This document shows, one piece after another, positions 43,982-52,306 of a stretch of 64,000 nt of DNA. Under the pieces are notes generated by a model. The model worked only from the letters and a program-made list of their open reading frames with translations, was not told where the DNA came from and did not search any database. Numbering within the stretch: position 1 is the first letter of the stretch; each line of letters begins with the position of its first letter. Origin of the DNA: Lactobacillaceae bacterium (lineage in GTDB: Bacteria > Pseudomonadota > Alphaproteobacteria > RF32 > CAG-239); the NCBI GenBank assembly GCA_031271345.1, contig JAISVX010000001.1, positions 310,001 to 374,000 of the forward strand. Reading direction: 5' to 3'. Both the position numbers and the translations under genes were made by a program.

Positions 43982-45652
43982 ATGGCCGATATAGATGAAA
44001 TAAGAAAAAAATTTGATATTCATGTTCTTGCGGACAAGAAAAAAGACGAACTGAAAAAATATGAATGCAACTTGTATTGCTGTGATTCAACAGGTTGCCG
44101 TTCTTCCGGCTCCGAGCCGATAATGGGCGTTATGAAGCGTATAATTGAAGAGAATAATCTTCAGGAGAAAGTAAGAACAATTCCAACTGGATGTATGGGG
44201 TTATGTGCGCAGGGTCCTTTGGTCCGCGTAGAAATAAAGGGGCAGAAAGACGTTCTTTATAAGATGTTGGACGCTTCTATTATGGAAAAAATTATGCTTG
44301 AGCATATCATTCCGGCGCTAAATCTTAAGGACGGCGACAGCTTTAAGCTTCCGAGCGAACTTAATCAATATACATTATCGCTGGAGCTTCCTTTCTTTAC
44401 AAAACAAGAGAAAGTGGTTTTGAAAAATGCCGGTCATATTGACCCGGAGGATGTTCAGGAATATATCGCTGACGGTGGTTATCTTGCGTTGGAAAAAGTT
44501 CTGAAAACAATGACCCCTGAAGAAGTTGTTCAAGAGATGAAAAAATCCGGTCTTCGCGGACGCGGCGGCGGCGGTTTCTCAACAGGTATGAAATGGGAAA
44601 TTGCGGCAAAAGTTCCGTTAGTCGATGAAAAGTTTATCATCTGTAACGGCGATGAAGGCGACCCGGGCGCGTATATGGACAGAAGTATATTAGAGGGCAA
44701 TCCTCACGAGGTTATTGAAGGCATGATGATAGGCGCTTACGCGATTGGCGCGACGGAAGGATGGTTCTACATACGCGCCGAGTATCCTTTGGCGGTTGAG
44801 CGTGTTCAAAAAGCGATTAAAGACTGTAAGAAAAATATGCTTCTGGGCAGCAATATTATGGGTTCGAATTTCTCATTTAATATTGAGGTAAGGCTTGGAG
44901 CCGGCGCTTTCGTATGCGGCGAAGAAACAGCTCTTATCCGCTCAATAGAAGGCAACCGCGGAACACCTCGTCCGCGTCCTCCATATCCGACAGATTCTGG
45001 TATTTGGGGCAAACCTTCATGTGTTAACAATGTTGAGACTTTGGCAAACATTCCGACAATCATTATGAAAGGCGCGGAGTGGTTCAGCTCTTTTGGCACC
45101 GAAACTTCAAAAGGCACAAAGGTCTTTGCTTTAACCGGTCAGGTTGAACACTCCGGACTTATTGAAGTGCCTATGGGAACCACGCTGAATGAAATCGTTA
45201 ATGTAATCGGCGGCGGTGTTCCAGGCGGTAAAAAACTTAAAGCCGTGCAGACAGGAGGTCCGTCAGGAGGCGTTATCCCTGTCAGCGAAATGGATTTGCC
45301 GGTATGCTATGAGTGCTTGAAAAAAGTTGGCTCAATTATGGGTTCCGGCGGTATGATTGTTATGGACGATACGTCAAACATGGTCGATATTGCTCATTTC
45401 TACCTTGATTTTACCGTTGATGAGAGTTGCGGCAAATGCGCTCCGTGCAGAATTGGCGGCAAACAGCTTTTAATGCTGCTGGAAAAAATCAAACAAGGAC
45501 GCGGAACAATAAAAGAAATTGAAAGTCTGAAAAAAGTTGCCGAAGCAATGCAGAAGGCATCTCTTTGCGGACTTGGTCAAACGGCTCCAAACCCAGTGTT
45601 ATCCACTCTTAAGTTTTTTGAGGGTGAATACATGGATAGATTAAAGAAATAG
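43982..45652 (+). CDS. hydB: Hydrogenase beta subunit, NuoF-like NADH/FMN protein
   Basis: This 556-residue protein has an N-terminal [2Fe-2S] thioredoxin-like domain (CCDSTGCRSSGSEP, TGCMGLCAQGP). The NuoF core then has GLRGRGGGGFSTGMKWE for NADH, CNGDEGDPGAYMDR for FMN and ESCGKCAPCRIGGKQL for a [4Fe-4S] cluster. The extra C-terminal ferredoxin domain of some HydB proteins is missing. The enzyme oxidises NADH for H2 production, possibly with electron bifurcation. It is adjacent to hydC and hydA. Confidence 0.93.
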   Translation: MADIDEIRKKFDIHVLADKKKDELKKYECNLYCCDSTGCRSSGSEPIMGVMKRIIEENNLQEKVRTIPTGCMGLCAQGPLVRVEIKGQKDVLYKMLDASIMEKIMLEHIIPALNLKDGDSFKLPSELNQYTLSLELPFFTKQEKVVLKNAGHIDPEDVQEYIADGGYLALEKVLKTMTPEEVVQEMKKSGLRGRGGGGFSTGMKWEIAAKVPLVDEKFIICNGDEGDPGAYMDRSILEGNPHEVIEGMMIGAYAIGATEGWFYIRAEYPLAVERVQKAIKDCKKNMLLGSNIMGSNFSFNIEVRLGAGAFVCGEETALIRSIEGNRGTPRPRPPYPTDSGIWGKPSCVNNVETLANIPTIIMKGAEWFSSFGTETSKGTKVFALTGQVEHSGLIEVPMGTTLNEIVNVIGGGVPGGKKLKAVQTGGPSGGVIPVSEMDLPVCYECLKKVGSIMGSGGMIVMDDTSNMVDIAHFYLDFTVDESCGKCAPCRIGGKQLLMLLEKIKQGRGTIKEIESLKKVAEAMQKASLCGLGQTAPNPVLSTLKFFEGEYMDRLKK

Positions 45653-45666
45653 GCGGGGGAATAAAG

Positions 45667-47445
45667 ATGGTAAACTTAAAAATTGATAATCATGTTGTGA
45701 ATGTTCCTGCCGGCACATCTATTTTGGATGCGGCGCGTCAGGTTCAGATTGATATTCCGACGCTGTGCAAACATCCGGACGTTGACCCGTCAGCCGGCTG
45801 CGGACTTTGTATCGTTAAGGTAAACGGCCGCATTTTGCGTTCGTGCTGCACTCCTGTCGCGGAAGGAATGAACATAATTACTTCAGACCCGGAGCTTGTC
45901 GGCGTTAGACGTTCTGTTTTGGAACTGATTTTGAGCAATCACCCAAATTCCTGCTTAACCTGTATCCGCTCAGGAAACTGCGAACTGCAGGATTTGACTC
46001 AGGATTTTGGTATTAGAGAGCCAAAATATCCAAACATTACAAAAAAATATCCGATTGACGATACAACAAAATCTATCGTTTTAGACCCTGCCAAATGTAT
46101 CACTTGCGGCCGCTGCGTCGAGGTTTGTCAAAACCAGCAGAATGTTTGGGCGTTAAGCTTTTTGAACCGCGGTATTGCTACAAGAATTTCGGGTGCGGGC
46201 GGTATAACTTTGGAAGAAAGTCCATGTATTAAGTGCGGTCAATGTTCGGCTCACTGTCCTACAGGTGCGATTGTTGAGTATGATGAAACCGAAAAAGTCT
46301 GGGATATGCTAAACAATCCGGAACTTCACGTAGTGGTTCAGGTTGCTCCCGCAGTGCGCGTTGCTGTTGGCGAGGACTTCGGATATGAAATCGGCGAAAA
46401 CTTAACCGGCAAGTTATATGCTTCGCTTCGCAGGCTTGGTTTTAATAAGGTTTTTGACACTAACTTCGGCGCGGACTTAACGATTATGGAAGAAGCGACA
46501 GAGTTTGTTTCAAGACTGACCAAAACTCCTTCAAGTCTTCCTCTGGTTACAAGCTGCTGTCCGGCATGGGTGGATTTATTGGAAAAATATCATCATGATA
46601 TGATACCATATTTCTCAAGCTGTAAATCTCCGCAATCAATGGTTGGCGCGTTGACCAAAACATATTATGCGGAAAAAGCCGGAATCGACCCTGCAAAAAT
46701 CAGAGTAATTTCAATTATGCCATGCACCGCTAAAAAATGGGAGATTGTCAGAAGCGAGGATATGAGTTCGTCCGGTTTCCAGGATGTCGACGTATCTTTG
46801 ACAACCCGCGAGCTTGCCCGCATGATTAAGCAGTCAGGCATTAATTTTAGAGAGCTTGAAAATGAAGAAGCGGATAATCCTTTGGGCGAATATACAGGTG
46901 CCGCTACCATTTTTGGCACGACGGGCGGCGTAATGACGGCTGCTCTTCGCACGGCATATCATTTTGTTACGGGAAAAGAGCTTGGCGTTTTTGAGTTCAA
47001 AGCGATAGAAGGCTTGGAAGGTATTAAAGAAGCCGAGGTTGATGTTGATGGAACAAAGGTTCGTATTGCGGTTGCTCATGGAGCTGGCAATGTTGAAACC
47101 GTGCTGCAGCGTATTCGCGAAGCAAAAGCCAACGGCACCGAGCTTCCATATCACTTTATTGAGGTTATGGCATGCCGTGGCGGTTGCGTAGCGGGCGGCG
47201 GTCAGCCAAGGGCGTTATTGCCTAACCAGCCAAAACCGCGCGGTATTACCGATGAGATTAGAGCAAAGCGCAGAGAAGGTTTGTTAAATGAGGACAGAGG
47301 TTCGGAAATCCGTCGTTCTCACCAAAACCCTTCTATACAGCAGCTTTACAAAGATTTTCTTGGTGAACCGGCTTCTCATAAAGCGCATGAGTTGCTGCAT
47401 ACTCATTATGTGGAGCGTAATACGTATAATAACCGTAATGAGTAA
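45667..47445 (+). CDS. hydA: [FeFe]-hydrogenase catalytic subunit HydA
   Basis: The protein has 592 residues. An N-terminal [2Fe-2S] domain (LCKHPDVDPSAGCGLC, RSCCTPV) is followed by a His-ligated [4Fe-4S] region (NHPNSCLTC) and two ferredoxin-like [4Fe-4S] motifs (CITCGRCVEVC, CIKCGQCSAHC). The H-cluster signatures TSCCPAWV (about 295), MPCTAKKWE (about 351) and EVMACRGGCVAGGGQP (about 499) are all complete. It is a group A trimeric hydrogenase. The maturases HydE, HydF and HydG must lie elsewhere. GCGGGGGAATAAAG precedes the ATG. Confidence 0.97.
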   Translation: MVNLKIDNHVVNVPAGTSILDAARQVQIDIPTLCKHPDVDPSAGCGLCIVKVNGRILRSCCTPVAEGMNIITSDPELVGVRRSVLELILSNHPNSCLTCIRSGNCELQDLTQDFGIREPKYPNITKKYPIDDTTKSIVLDPAKCITCGRCVEVCQNQQNVWALSFLNRGIATRISGAGGITLEESPCIKCGQCSAHCPTGAIVEYDETEKVWDMLNNPELHVVVQVAPAVRVAVGEDFGYEIGENLTGKLYASLRRLGFNKVFDTNFGADLTIMEEATEFVSRLTKTPSSLPLVTSCCPAWVDLLEKYHHDMIPYFSSCKSPQSMVGALTKTYYAEKAGIDPAKIRVISIMPCTAKKWEIVRSEDMSSSGFQDVDVSLTTRELARMIKQSGINFRELENEEADNPLGEYTGAATIFGTTGGVMTAALRTAYHFVTGKELGVFEFKAIEGLEGIKEAEVDVDGTKVRIAVAHGAGNVETVLQRIREAKANGTELPYHFIEVMACRGGCVAGGGQPRALLPNQPKPRGITDEIRAKRREGLLNEDRGSEIRRSHQNPSIQQLYKDFLGEPASHKAHELLHTHYVERNTYNNRNE

Positions 47446-47497
47446 AAGTTCGCTCTGCGGATTTCTGTAAAAACAAACTTATGGATATGGTAATATA

Positions 47498-47526
47498 AAA
47501 AGCAGGGAACCAAATCCCTGCTTCTT
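47498..47526. terminator. Terminator between hydA and the methyltransferase pseudogene (bidirectional)
   Basis: AAGCAGGG (47500-47507) pairs with CCCTGCTT (47515-47522), with T-rich tails on both strands. Confidence 0.75.
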
Positions 47527-48132
47527 TATTTCTTCACGGCAAAAGCTTCGATAAAAGCGCTGGGACTGTAGTAATAATCTTCGCTTTCTTCCATATATAC
47601 CATATCAAAATCGTTAAGGAGTTTTGTTAAATATTCTTTATCAAAAAAGCGGCGCGTATGGTCTTTTTTAAACGTGTGGGGAGCTATTTCTTCGCCCTCT
47701 CCATATTGAGGGTCTTTTGTGGATTTACATCTGATGAAAAAATATCCGTTATCAGTTAAAGAGCTTTTGATGTCGTCAATAATTCTTTTTGTTGTTTTAT
47801 CGTCAAAATAGTGAAGAGAAAGGTTGGCAAAAATCATATCATAATGATTTTTGGGAAATTCATAGTCTTTTATGTCTGAACATATAAACTCAATGTCATC
47901 GGTTTTTTCTTTGAGAAACTTTAATGCTTCCCGCGAAATATCAAGGGCGGTGACCTTATAGTAAATAGTAAGAATCCCGACCGGCTCCGCACCCTAAGTC
48001 AAGAATGGAGGAAACATTTTTGTTTTTAATTTCATTATATACTTTTTTTACAGTTTCGCTGGGGACGCTGCCTCGGTCAACAAACCTGTTAGCCCATTTA
48101 TCATCCCAATAATTTTTTATGTTGTCTGACAT
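47526..48132 (-). pseudogene. SAM-dependent methyltransferase broken by a frameshift
   Basis: The ATG at 48132 follows AGGATACGGT and reads MSDNIKNYWDDKWANRFVD to SSILDLGCGAGRDSYYLL, the SAM-binding loop. A TAA then interrupts at about 47959. The other frame continues YKVTALDIS through DYEFPKNHYDMIFANLSLHY to the stop at 47526. The two halves are one class I methyltransferase (about 200 residues) with a frameshift near 47955-47970, perhaps with a short deletion. It could be a decayed gene or a sequence error. Confidence 0.75.
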
Positions 48133-48295
48133 ACCGTATCCTAAGTTGAAATCGCTTTGTTTTTTATAGCAGAAAAATGATATGGTTCTCAAGAGTTTAT
48201 TTGTTTTGTCAAAATATTTATTGTTTGGACAAAATAATTGACTTTAGTTTATTTAAATTGCATAATTGATAATATGAAAAGTTAGAGAGGTGATG

Positions 48296-49078
48296 ATGAC
48301 TGAAAAAAGATTTAATAGAGACGGCAGCGGTTCTCTTAAAAGAAAAGCAAAAAACTTAGGCTATAGTTTGCTTTTTACTGCCGCTATGGCTTTGTCTTCA
48401 GGCAATGTAAGCGGGCAAACGCCGCAAAATATGCCCGAGCTTCAGGAGATTCCCGAATATGTTGTCAATAATGCGGTTGAGTTTCAAAAGTATAAGCACT
48501 TTGTGAGAAACATGCTTTCAAGTGAAAATGAAGAAACACGCAAAAAAGGCGAGTTTTTGAATTCCGATATAAATAAGGGGTTTAAGTATTATCTTGAAAT
48601 AAAAAAAGAAAAAGAGCAGAAAAAGCGGAATAACGGAAATGAAAATCAGGGGGAGCTTCCCGGGTTAAAAAAACATGTAATCAACTCTAACGGCGTTTCC
48701 GGGACATATACGCTTGGTTTTGTTAAGGACGATGACGGATATAAATACCGTTATACAAATAGTTTAAGCATGACGGGTGTTTCTGTTGATTATAAGATTG
48801 CGGGATATAATGCCAATGAAATGCAAAAAAGCAGGTGCCGCAATGCATATTGCAGTAATGAGGTTTATAAGGATATTATGAAAAGAACCAATAACGGAGA
48901 AACCGTTGATAAAGCGGAGGAAACTTTTATAAAATTCTTTGAGGAAGAGATGAAAAGGCTGAATCTTGTCAGACAGGAAGACGGAAGTCTGAAGAATAAG
49001 GATATTCCCGATAATGCGACTGTTGCGGACGAACTGCTTAATGACGGCAGTGCGAAAAGCAAAGGTAAAAAAAGATAA
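48296..49078 (+). CDS. Secreted protein of unknown function
   Basis: In this protein of about 260 residues a basic N-terminus is followed by a signal-like hydrophobic stretch (LGYSLLFTAAMALSSGNVSG). A charged, mostly helical domain follows, then a short beta-rich part (SGTYTLGFVKDDDGYKYRYT). It carries one CRNAYC cysteine pair. No family was recognised. GAGAGG precedes the ATG at 48296, and the in-frame GTG at 48290 overlaps that site. Confidence 0.6.
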   Translation: MTEKRFNRDGSGSLKRKAKNLGYSLLFTAAMALSSGNVSGQTPQNMPELQEIPEYVVNNAVEFQKYKHFVRNMLSSENEETRKKGEFLNSDINKGFKYYLEIKKEKEQKKRNNGNENQGELPGLKKHVINSNGVSGTYTLGFVKDDDGYKYRYTNSLSMTGVSVDYKIAGYNANEMQKSRCRNAYCSNEVYKDIMKRTNNGETVDKAEETFIKFFEEEMKRLNLVRQEDGSLKNKDIPDNATVADELLNDGSAKSKGKKR

Positions 49079-49083
49079 TAAGA

Positions 49084-49108
49084 AGCCCCCTAACGGGGGT
49101 TTTGTTTT
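49084..49108 (+). terminator. Terminator after the secreted protein gene
   Basis: CCCCC (49086-49090), loop TAAC, GGGGG (49095-49099), then TTTTGTTTT. Confidence 0.8.
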
Positions 49109-50243
49109 AATCTAATGTCCGTTTATATATTCTTACCGTAAATGTCGTTACGACAAGCATAAATATTAATAGGGGCCAGACATGCGGCCAGACCTCGATA
49201 AAGCTGTTTCCTTTTAAGATAATTCCGCGGGTTATTCTGATAAAATATGTCATCGGCAGACATCCGCCGACGCCTTGCGCCCATAGAGGCATTCCGTAAA
49301 AAGGAAAAGCGAATCCTGATAAAAGAATAGATGGAATCATTGTCATCATCGACATCTGCAGCGCCTGAGTCTGGTTTTTTGCCGCGGTGGAAATCGCAAA
49401 GCCAAGAGCAAGATTGCAGATGATAAAAATTAAAGTCAGCAGCATCAGCAACGCGACGCTTCCCAGCACCGGGACATGAAATAAAAACTTTGCCATTAAA
49501 AGAATTATTATTGATTGAATATAACCGATAATAATATACGGGCTTATTTTTCCCATCATAACCTCAATTGGCTGGACGGGCATTGACAGCAGATTTTCCA
49601 TGTTGCCTCTTTCTCTTTCTTTTGTAAGAGCGAGGGCGGTCATGATAATGCAGGTAATCATTAAAATTAAGGCAATCAGTCCCGGAACAATATTATAATG
49701 TGTTAAGCCTTCCGGGTTATAGAGTTTCTGCACCTCTATATCAAAAGCAGGAAGTTCTCCCCGCAGATGAGCGACAGGTCCTTTCAGGTCGCGGATTATT
49801 ATGCTTTTTATAATCCCCTGCAGCGAGCTTGCCGCTCCGGCAATCGTAACAGGGTCTGTGGCGTCAATCTCAATTAGTATGGACGGTTTATCGCCCCTTA
49901 TTAAGTTTCGCGAAAAATTGTCGGGGATGGTTATGACAAACTGCATTTTGCCGCTTTGCAAAAGTTCTTTGCCTTCTTTGTCGGTCGTTATCTCTTTCTC
50001 TATTTTAAAATACCCGGAGTTTTTCAATCCCGTTATTACGCTTCGGGTAAATTCGGTATTATCCCGCGACAATACCGCCGAGTTCAAATTTTTTGGATCG
50101 GTATTTATGGCATATCCAAAAAGAGTGAGCAGAACTATTGGAAGACCGATTATCATAGCCAGAGTAATTTTGTCGCGCTTAAGCTGGAGAAATTCTTTTC
50201 TGCCGATTGCAAAAACTCTGTATAAGGAGAAAACGTCAGCCAT
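49107..50243 (-). CDS. ABC-2 type transporter permease
   Basis: In this 378-residue protein an N-terminal helix (IGRKEFLQLKRDKITLAMIIGLP) is followed by a large periplasmic domain (about 50-190). Five membrane helices follow, with NMENLLSMPVQPIEVMMGKI. This is the YhhJ/YbhR type. With the adjacent ATPase it would export lipophilic compounds or drugs. The ATG overlaps the end of the ATPase gene by 8 nt. Only one permease is encoded here, so it probably forms a homodimer. Confidence 0.9.
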   Translation of the reverse strand: MADVFSLYRVFAIGRKEFLQLKRDKITLAMIIGLPIVLLTLFGYAINTDPKNLNSAVLSRDNTEFTRSVITGLKNSGYFKIEKEITTDKEGKELLQSGKMQFVITIPDNFSRNLIRGDKPSILIEIDATDPVTIAGAASSLQGIIKSIIIRDLKGPVAHLRGELPAFDIEVQKLYNPEGLTHYNIVPGLIALILMITCIIMTALALTKERERGNMENLLSMPVQPIEVMMGKISPYIIIGYIQSIIILLMAKFLFHVPVLGSVALLMLLTLIFIICNLALGFAISTAAKNQTQALQMSMMTMIPSILLSGFAFPFYGMPLWAQGVGGCLPMTYFIRITRGIILKGNSFIEVWPHVWPLLIFMLVVTTFTVRIYKRTLD

Positions 50244-51162
50244 TTTCTTCCTCCTTTGCGGATTTTGTCATATAAAAAATAAAAGCATCCTCAAGAGAAG
50301 GTTCTGCCTGCGTTATTTTGTCTTTCGTGCTTTTGTTCAGTAGATGTTCAAGCTTGTATTTATCGGAGCCGCTTATTCTCAGCTGGTCTCCATAAGGAGC
50401 CATAGTGACGATTTCTGGATTGCCTTTGATTTTATCCATGACGCCCATAATATCATCTCCAGAAATAGAATAGGTGACAAGTTTTGTGCTGTCGATAACT
50501 TCCTGAACCGTTCCTTTAACCATAATGTCTCCGTAAGCGATATATATTATGGAGTGGCACCTTTCCGCCTCGTCCATATAGTGGGTGCTTACCAAAATGG
50601 TTATTCCTTTTTCCGAAAGGTTTCTGAGTTCGTCCCAAAATTCTCTTCTCGCTTTGGGGTCAACGCCGGCAGTAGGTTCGTCAAGGAGCAGAATTTCCGG
50701 CTCGTGCAGAATGCAGGCGGCAAGCGCAAGGCGCTGCTTCCAGCCTCCTGACAAGGTTCCCGCAAGCTGTTCCTGCCTTTGGGCTAAACCTAAGTTTTTC
50801 AATGCGTTGTCAACGCGTTCTTTAATGTTGTCCATGCCAAAAACTCTGGCGACAAACTCCAGATTTTCTCTAATGCTTAAATCTTCCCAAAAGCTGAACT
50901 TTTGGGTCATATATCCGACTTTTTTTCTAATTTCGTCAGCTTTTGTGCGAATATCCATGCCCATGCATGTTCCCGCGCCTGTTGTAGGGGTAAGCAAACC
51001 GCATATCATTCGGATTGTTGTGGTTTTGCCGCTGCCGTTTGGTCCTAAAAACCCGATTATCTGCCCTTTGGGGACCTGCACATCAATGTGGTTGACGACG
51101 ACTTTGTTGCCAAACTTTTTGCTCAAATTTTTTACATCAATTGCCAGTTCCGTTTTATTCAT
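50236..51162 (-). CDS. ABC transporter ATP-binding protein
   Basis: This 308-residue protein has Walker A GFLGPNGSGKTTTIRMI, Q-loop YMTQKFSFW, signature LSGGWKQRLALA, Walker B EILLLDEPTAGVD and the H-loop STHYMDEA. It powers the ABC-2 permease. It sits 2 nt after the adaptor gene in the same operon (adaptor, ATPase, permease). Confidence 0.95.
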   Translation of the reverse strand: MNKTELAIDVKNLSKKFGNKVVVNHIDVQVPKGQIIGFLGPNGSGKTTTIRMICGLLTPTTGAGTCMGMDIRTKADEIRKKVGYMTQKFSFWEDLSIRENLEFVARVFGMDNIKERVDNALKNLGLAQRQEQLAGTLSGGWKQRLALAACILHEPEILLLDEPTAGVDPKARREFWDELRNLSEKGITILVSTHYMDEAERCHSIIYIAYGDIMVKGTVQEVIDSTKLVTYSISGDDIMGVMDKIKGNPEIVTMAPYGDQLRISGSDKYKLEHLLNKSTKDKITQAEPSLEDAFIFYMTKSAKEEENG

Positions 51163-51164
51163 CT

Positions 51165-52106
51165 TTATTCCAGTTTGATGTTAATCGGCAGCCCGGGATG
51201 CAGCGAGGAGTTGTATTTATCAGGTGCCGCCTCAATCATAAACACTAATTTGCCGCGGCTTTCCACACTGTAAATAACAGGAGGAGTAAACTCGGTCTGC
51301 GAGGAAACAAAAGTTATTGTCGCCCGGGTTGGAGCTTCGCAGCCGTCGCAGTTTATGTAGACTTTTTCTCCCAATTTTAATTTTGGAAAAAGTTTTTGCG
51401 ACACAAAAAATCTTGCTTTGATGTTTTCAGGCGGCAGAATGTTGACAACAGGAGAGCCGGAGGTTACAAACTCGCCAAGGCGGTAATAAACATCCTCAAT
51501 CTTACCGTTTACTCTAGAGGCTGGATGGCTGTCATCGAATCTTTTCTGCGCTTTTATAAGGCTTTGCTTTGCCATTCCAATTTCAGTCTGCGCCATTTTT
51601 ATTTCATCATCCCGCGCGCCGAGCATTGCGGTTTTAAGATTGGCGCTTAATTCGTCGATGTGACCTTTAGCCTGGTCATAAACAGATTTTTTCGCGTCGT
51701 ATTCCGCCTTGCTGACATATTTTTCTTCCAGCAGTTTTCCTGCTCTGTCAAACTCTTGCTTTGCATTTGTAAGAACAGCTTCAGCCTGGTCTTTCTGCTT
51801 TAGAATTATCAGTATTTCTTCCGGTCTTTTGCCTTTGGTTAAATTGGCGTAGTTTGAATATGCTTTATCAAGATTAAATTTTGCGGAATCTATATCCGCC
51901 TGCAAGGTTTTGCTGTCAATGGAAAACAGCTTGCCGCCGACTTTTATTTCCTGACCTTTTACTATGAAAATCTCTTCCAACACTCCGCTTGCGGAAGGCG
52001 CGATATATACATATTCCCCCTCCATATAGCCGTTTATAATGTTTTCATCGCCATTTTCACAGGCTGGGAGCAGGAGCGCTAACGTTAGAAGGAGCAGCTT
52101 TCTCAT
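51165..52106 (-). CDS. HlyD-family periplasmic adaptor lipoprotein
   Basis: In this 313-residue protein the lipobox LLLPACENG marks a lipid-anchored membrane fusion protein. A biotinyl-lipoyl-like part (YIAPSASGVLEEIFIVKGQEIKVGGKL), a long coiled-coil hairpin (about 75-195) and a beta-barrel region (PENIKARFFVSQKL) follow. It should bridge the inner-membrane ABC exporter to an outer-membrane channel. No TolC is adjacent. The order matches ybhG-ybhF-ybhR minus ybhS. Confidence 0.9.
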   Translation of the reverse strand: MRKLLLLTLALLLPACENGDENIINGYMEGEYVYIAPSASGVLEEIFIVKGQEIKVGGKLFSIDSKTLQADIDSAKFNLDKAYSNYANLTKGKRPEEILIILKQKDQAEAVLTNAKQEFDRAGKLLEEKYVSKAEYDAKKSVYDQAKGHIDELSANLKTAMLGARDDEIKMAQTEIGMAKQSLIKAQKRFDDSHPASRVNGKIEDVYYRLGEFVTSGSPVVNILPPENIKARFFVSQKLFPKLKLGEKVYINCDGCEAPTRATITFVSSQTEFTPPVIYSVESRGKLVFMIEAAPDKYNSSLHPGLPINIKLE

Positions 52107-52306
52107 TTTCTTTCTCCATTGGTTTTTATTATATAAATATAATACTATGGTTAGTTATTTTAAGTCAATTGATTGATTAATATTTGCATGCTTAAATAAA
52201 ACTGCTGACGTAATCAATTTTTAATATAATTTTTGTAGAAATAAAAAATAAACTATGCTATGATATGGACAAAATAAGACAAAATATCCTAAAGGGAGAT
52301 GTTAAG

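Noticed and set aside
50344-51178. Plus-strand frames over the ABC ATPase gene
   Set aside because: They lie opposite a fully conserved ATPase and resemble no protein.
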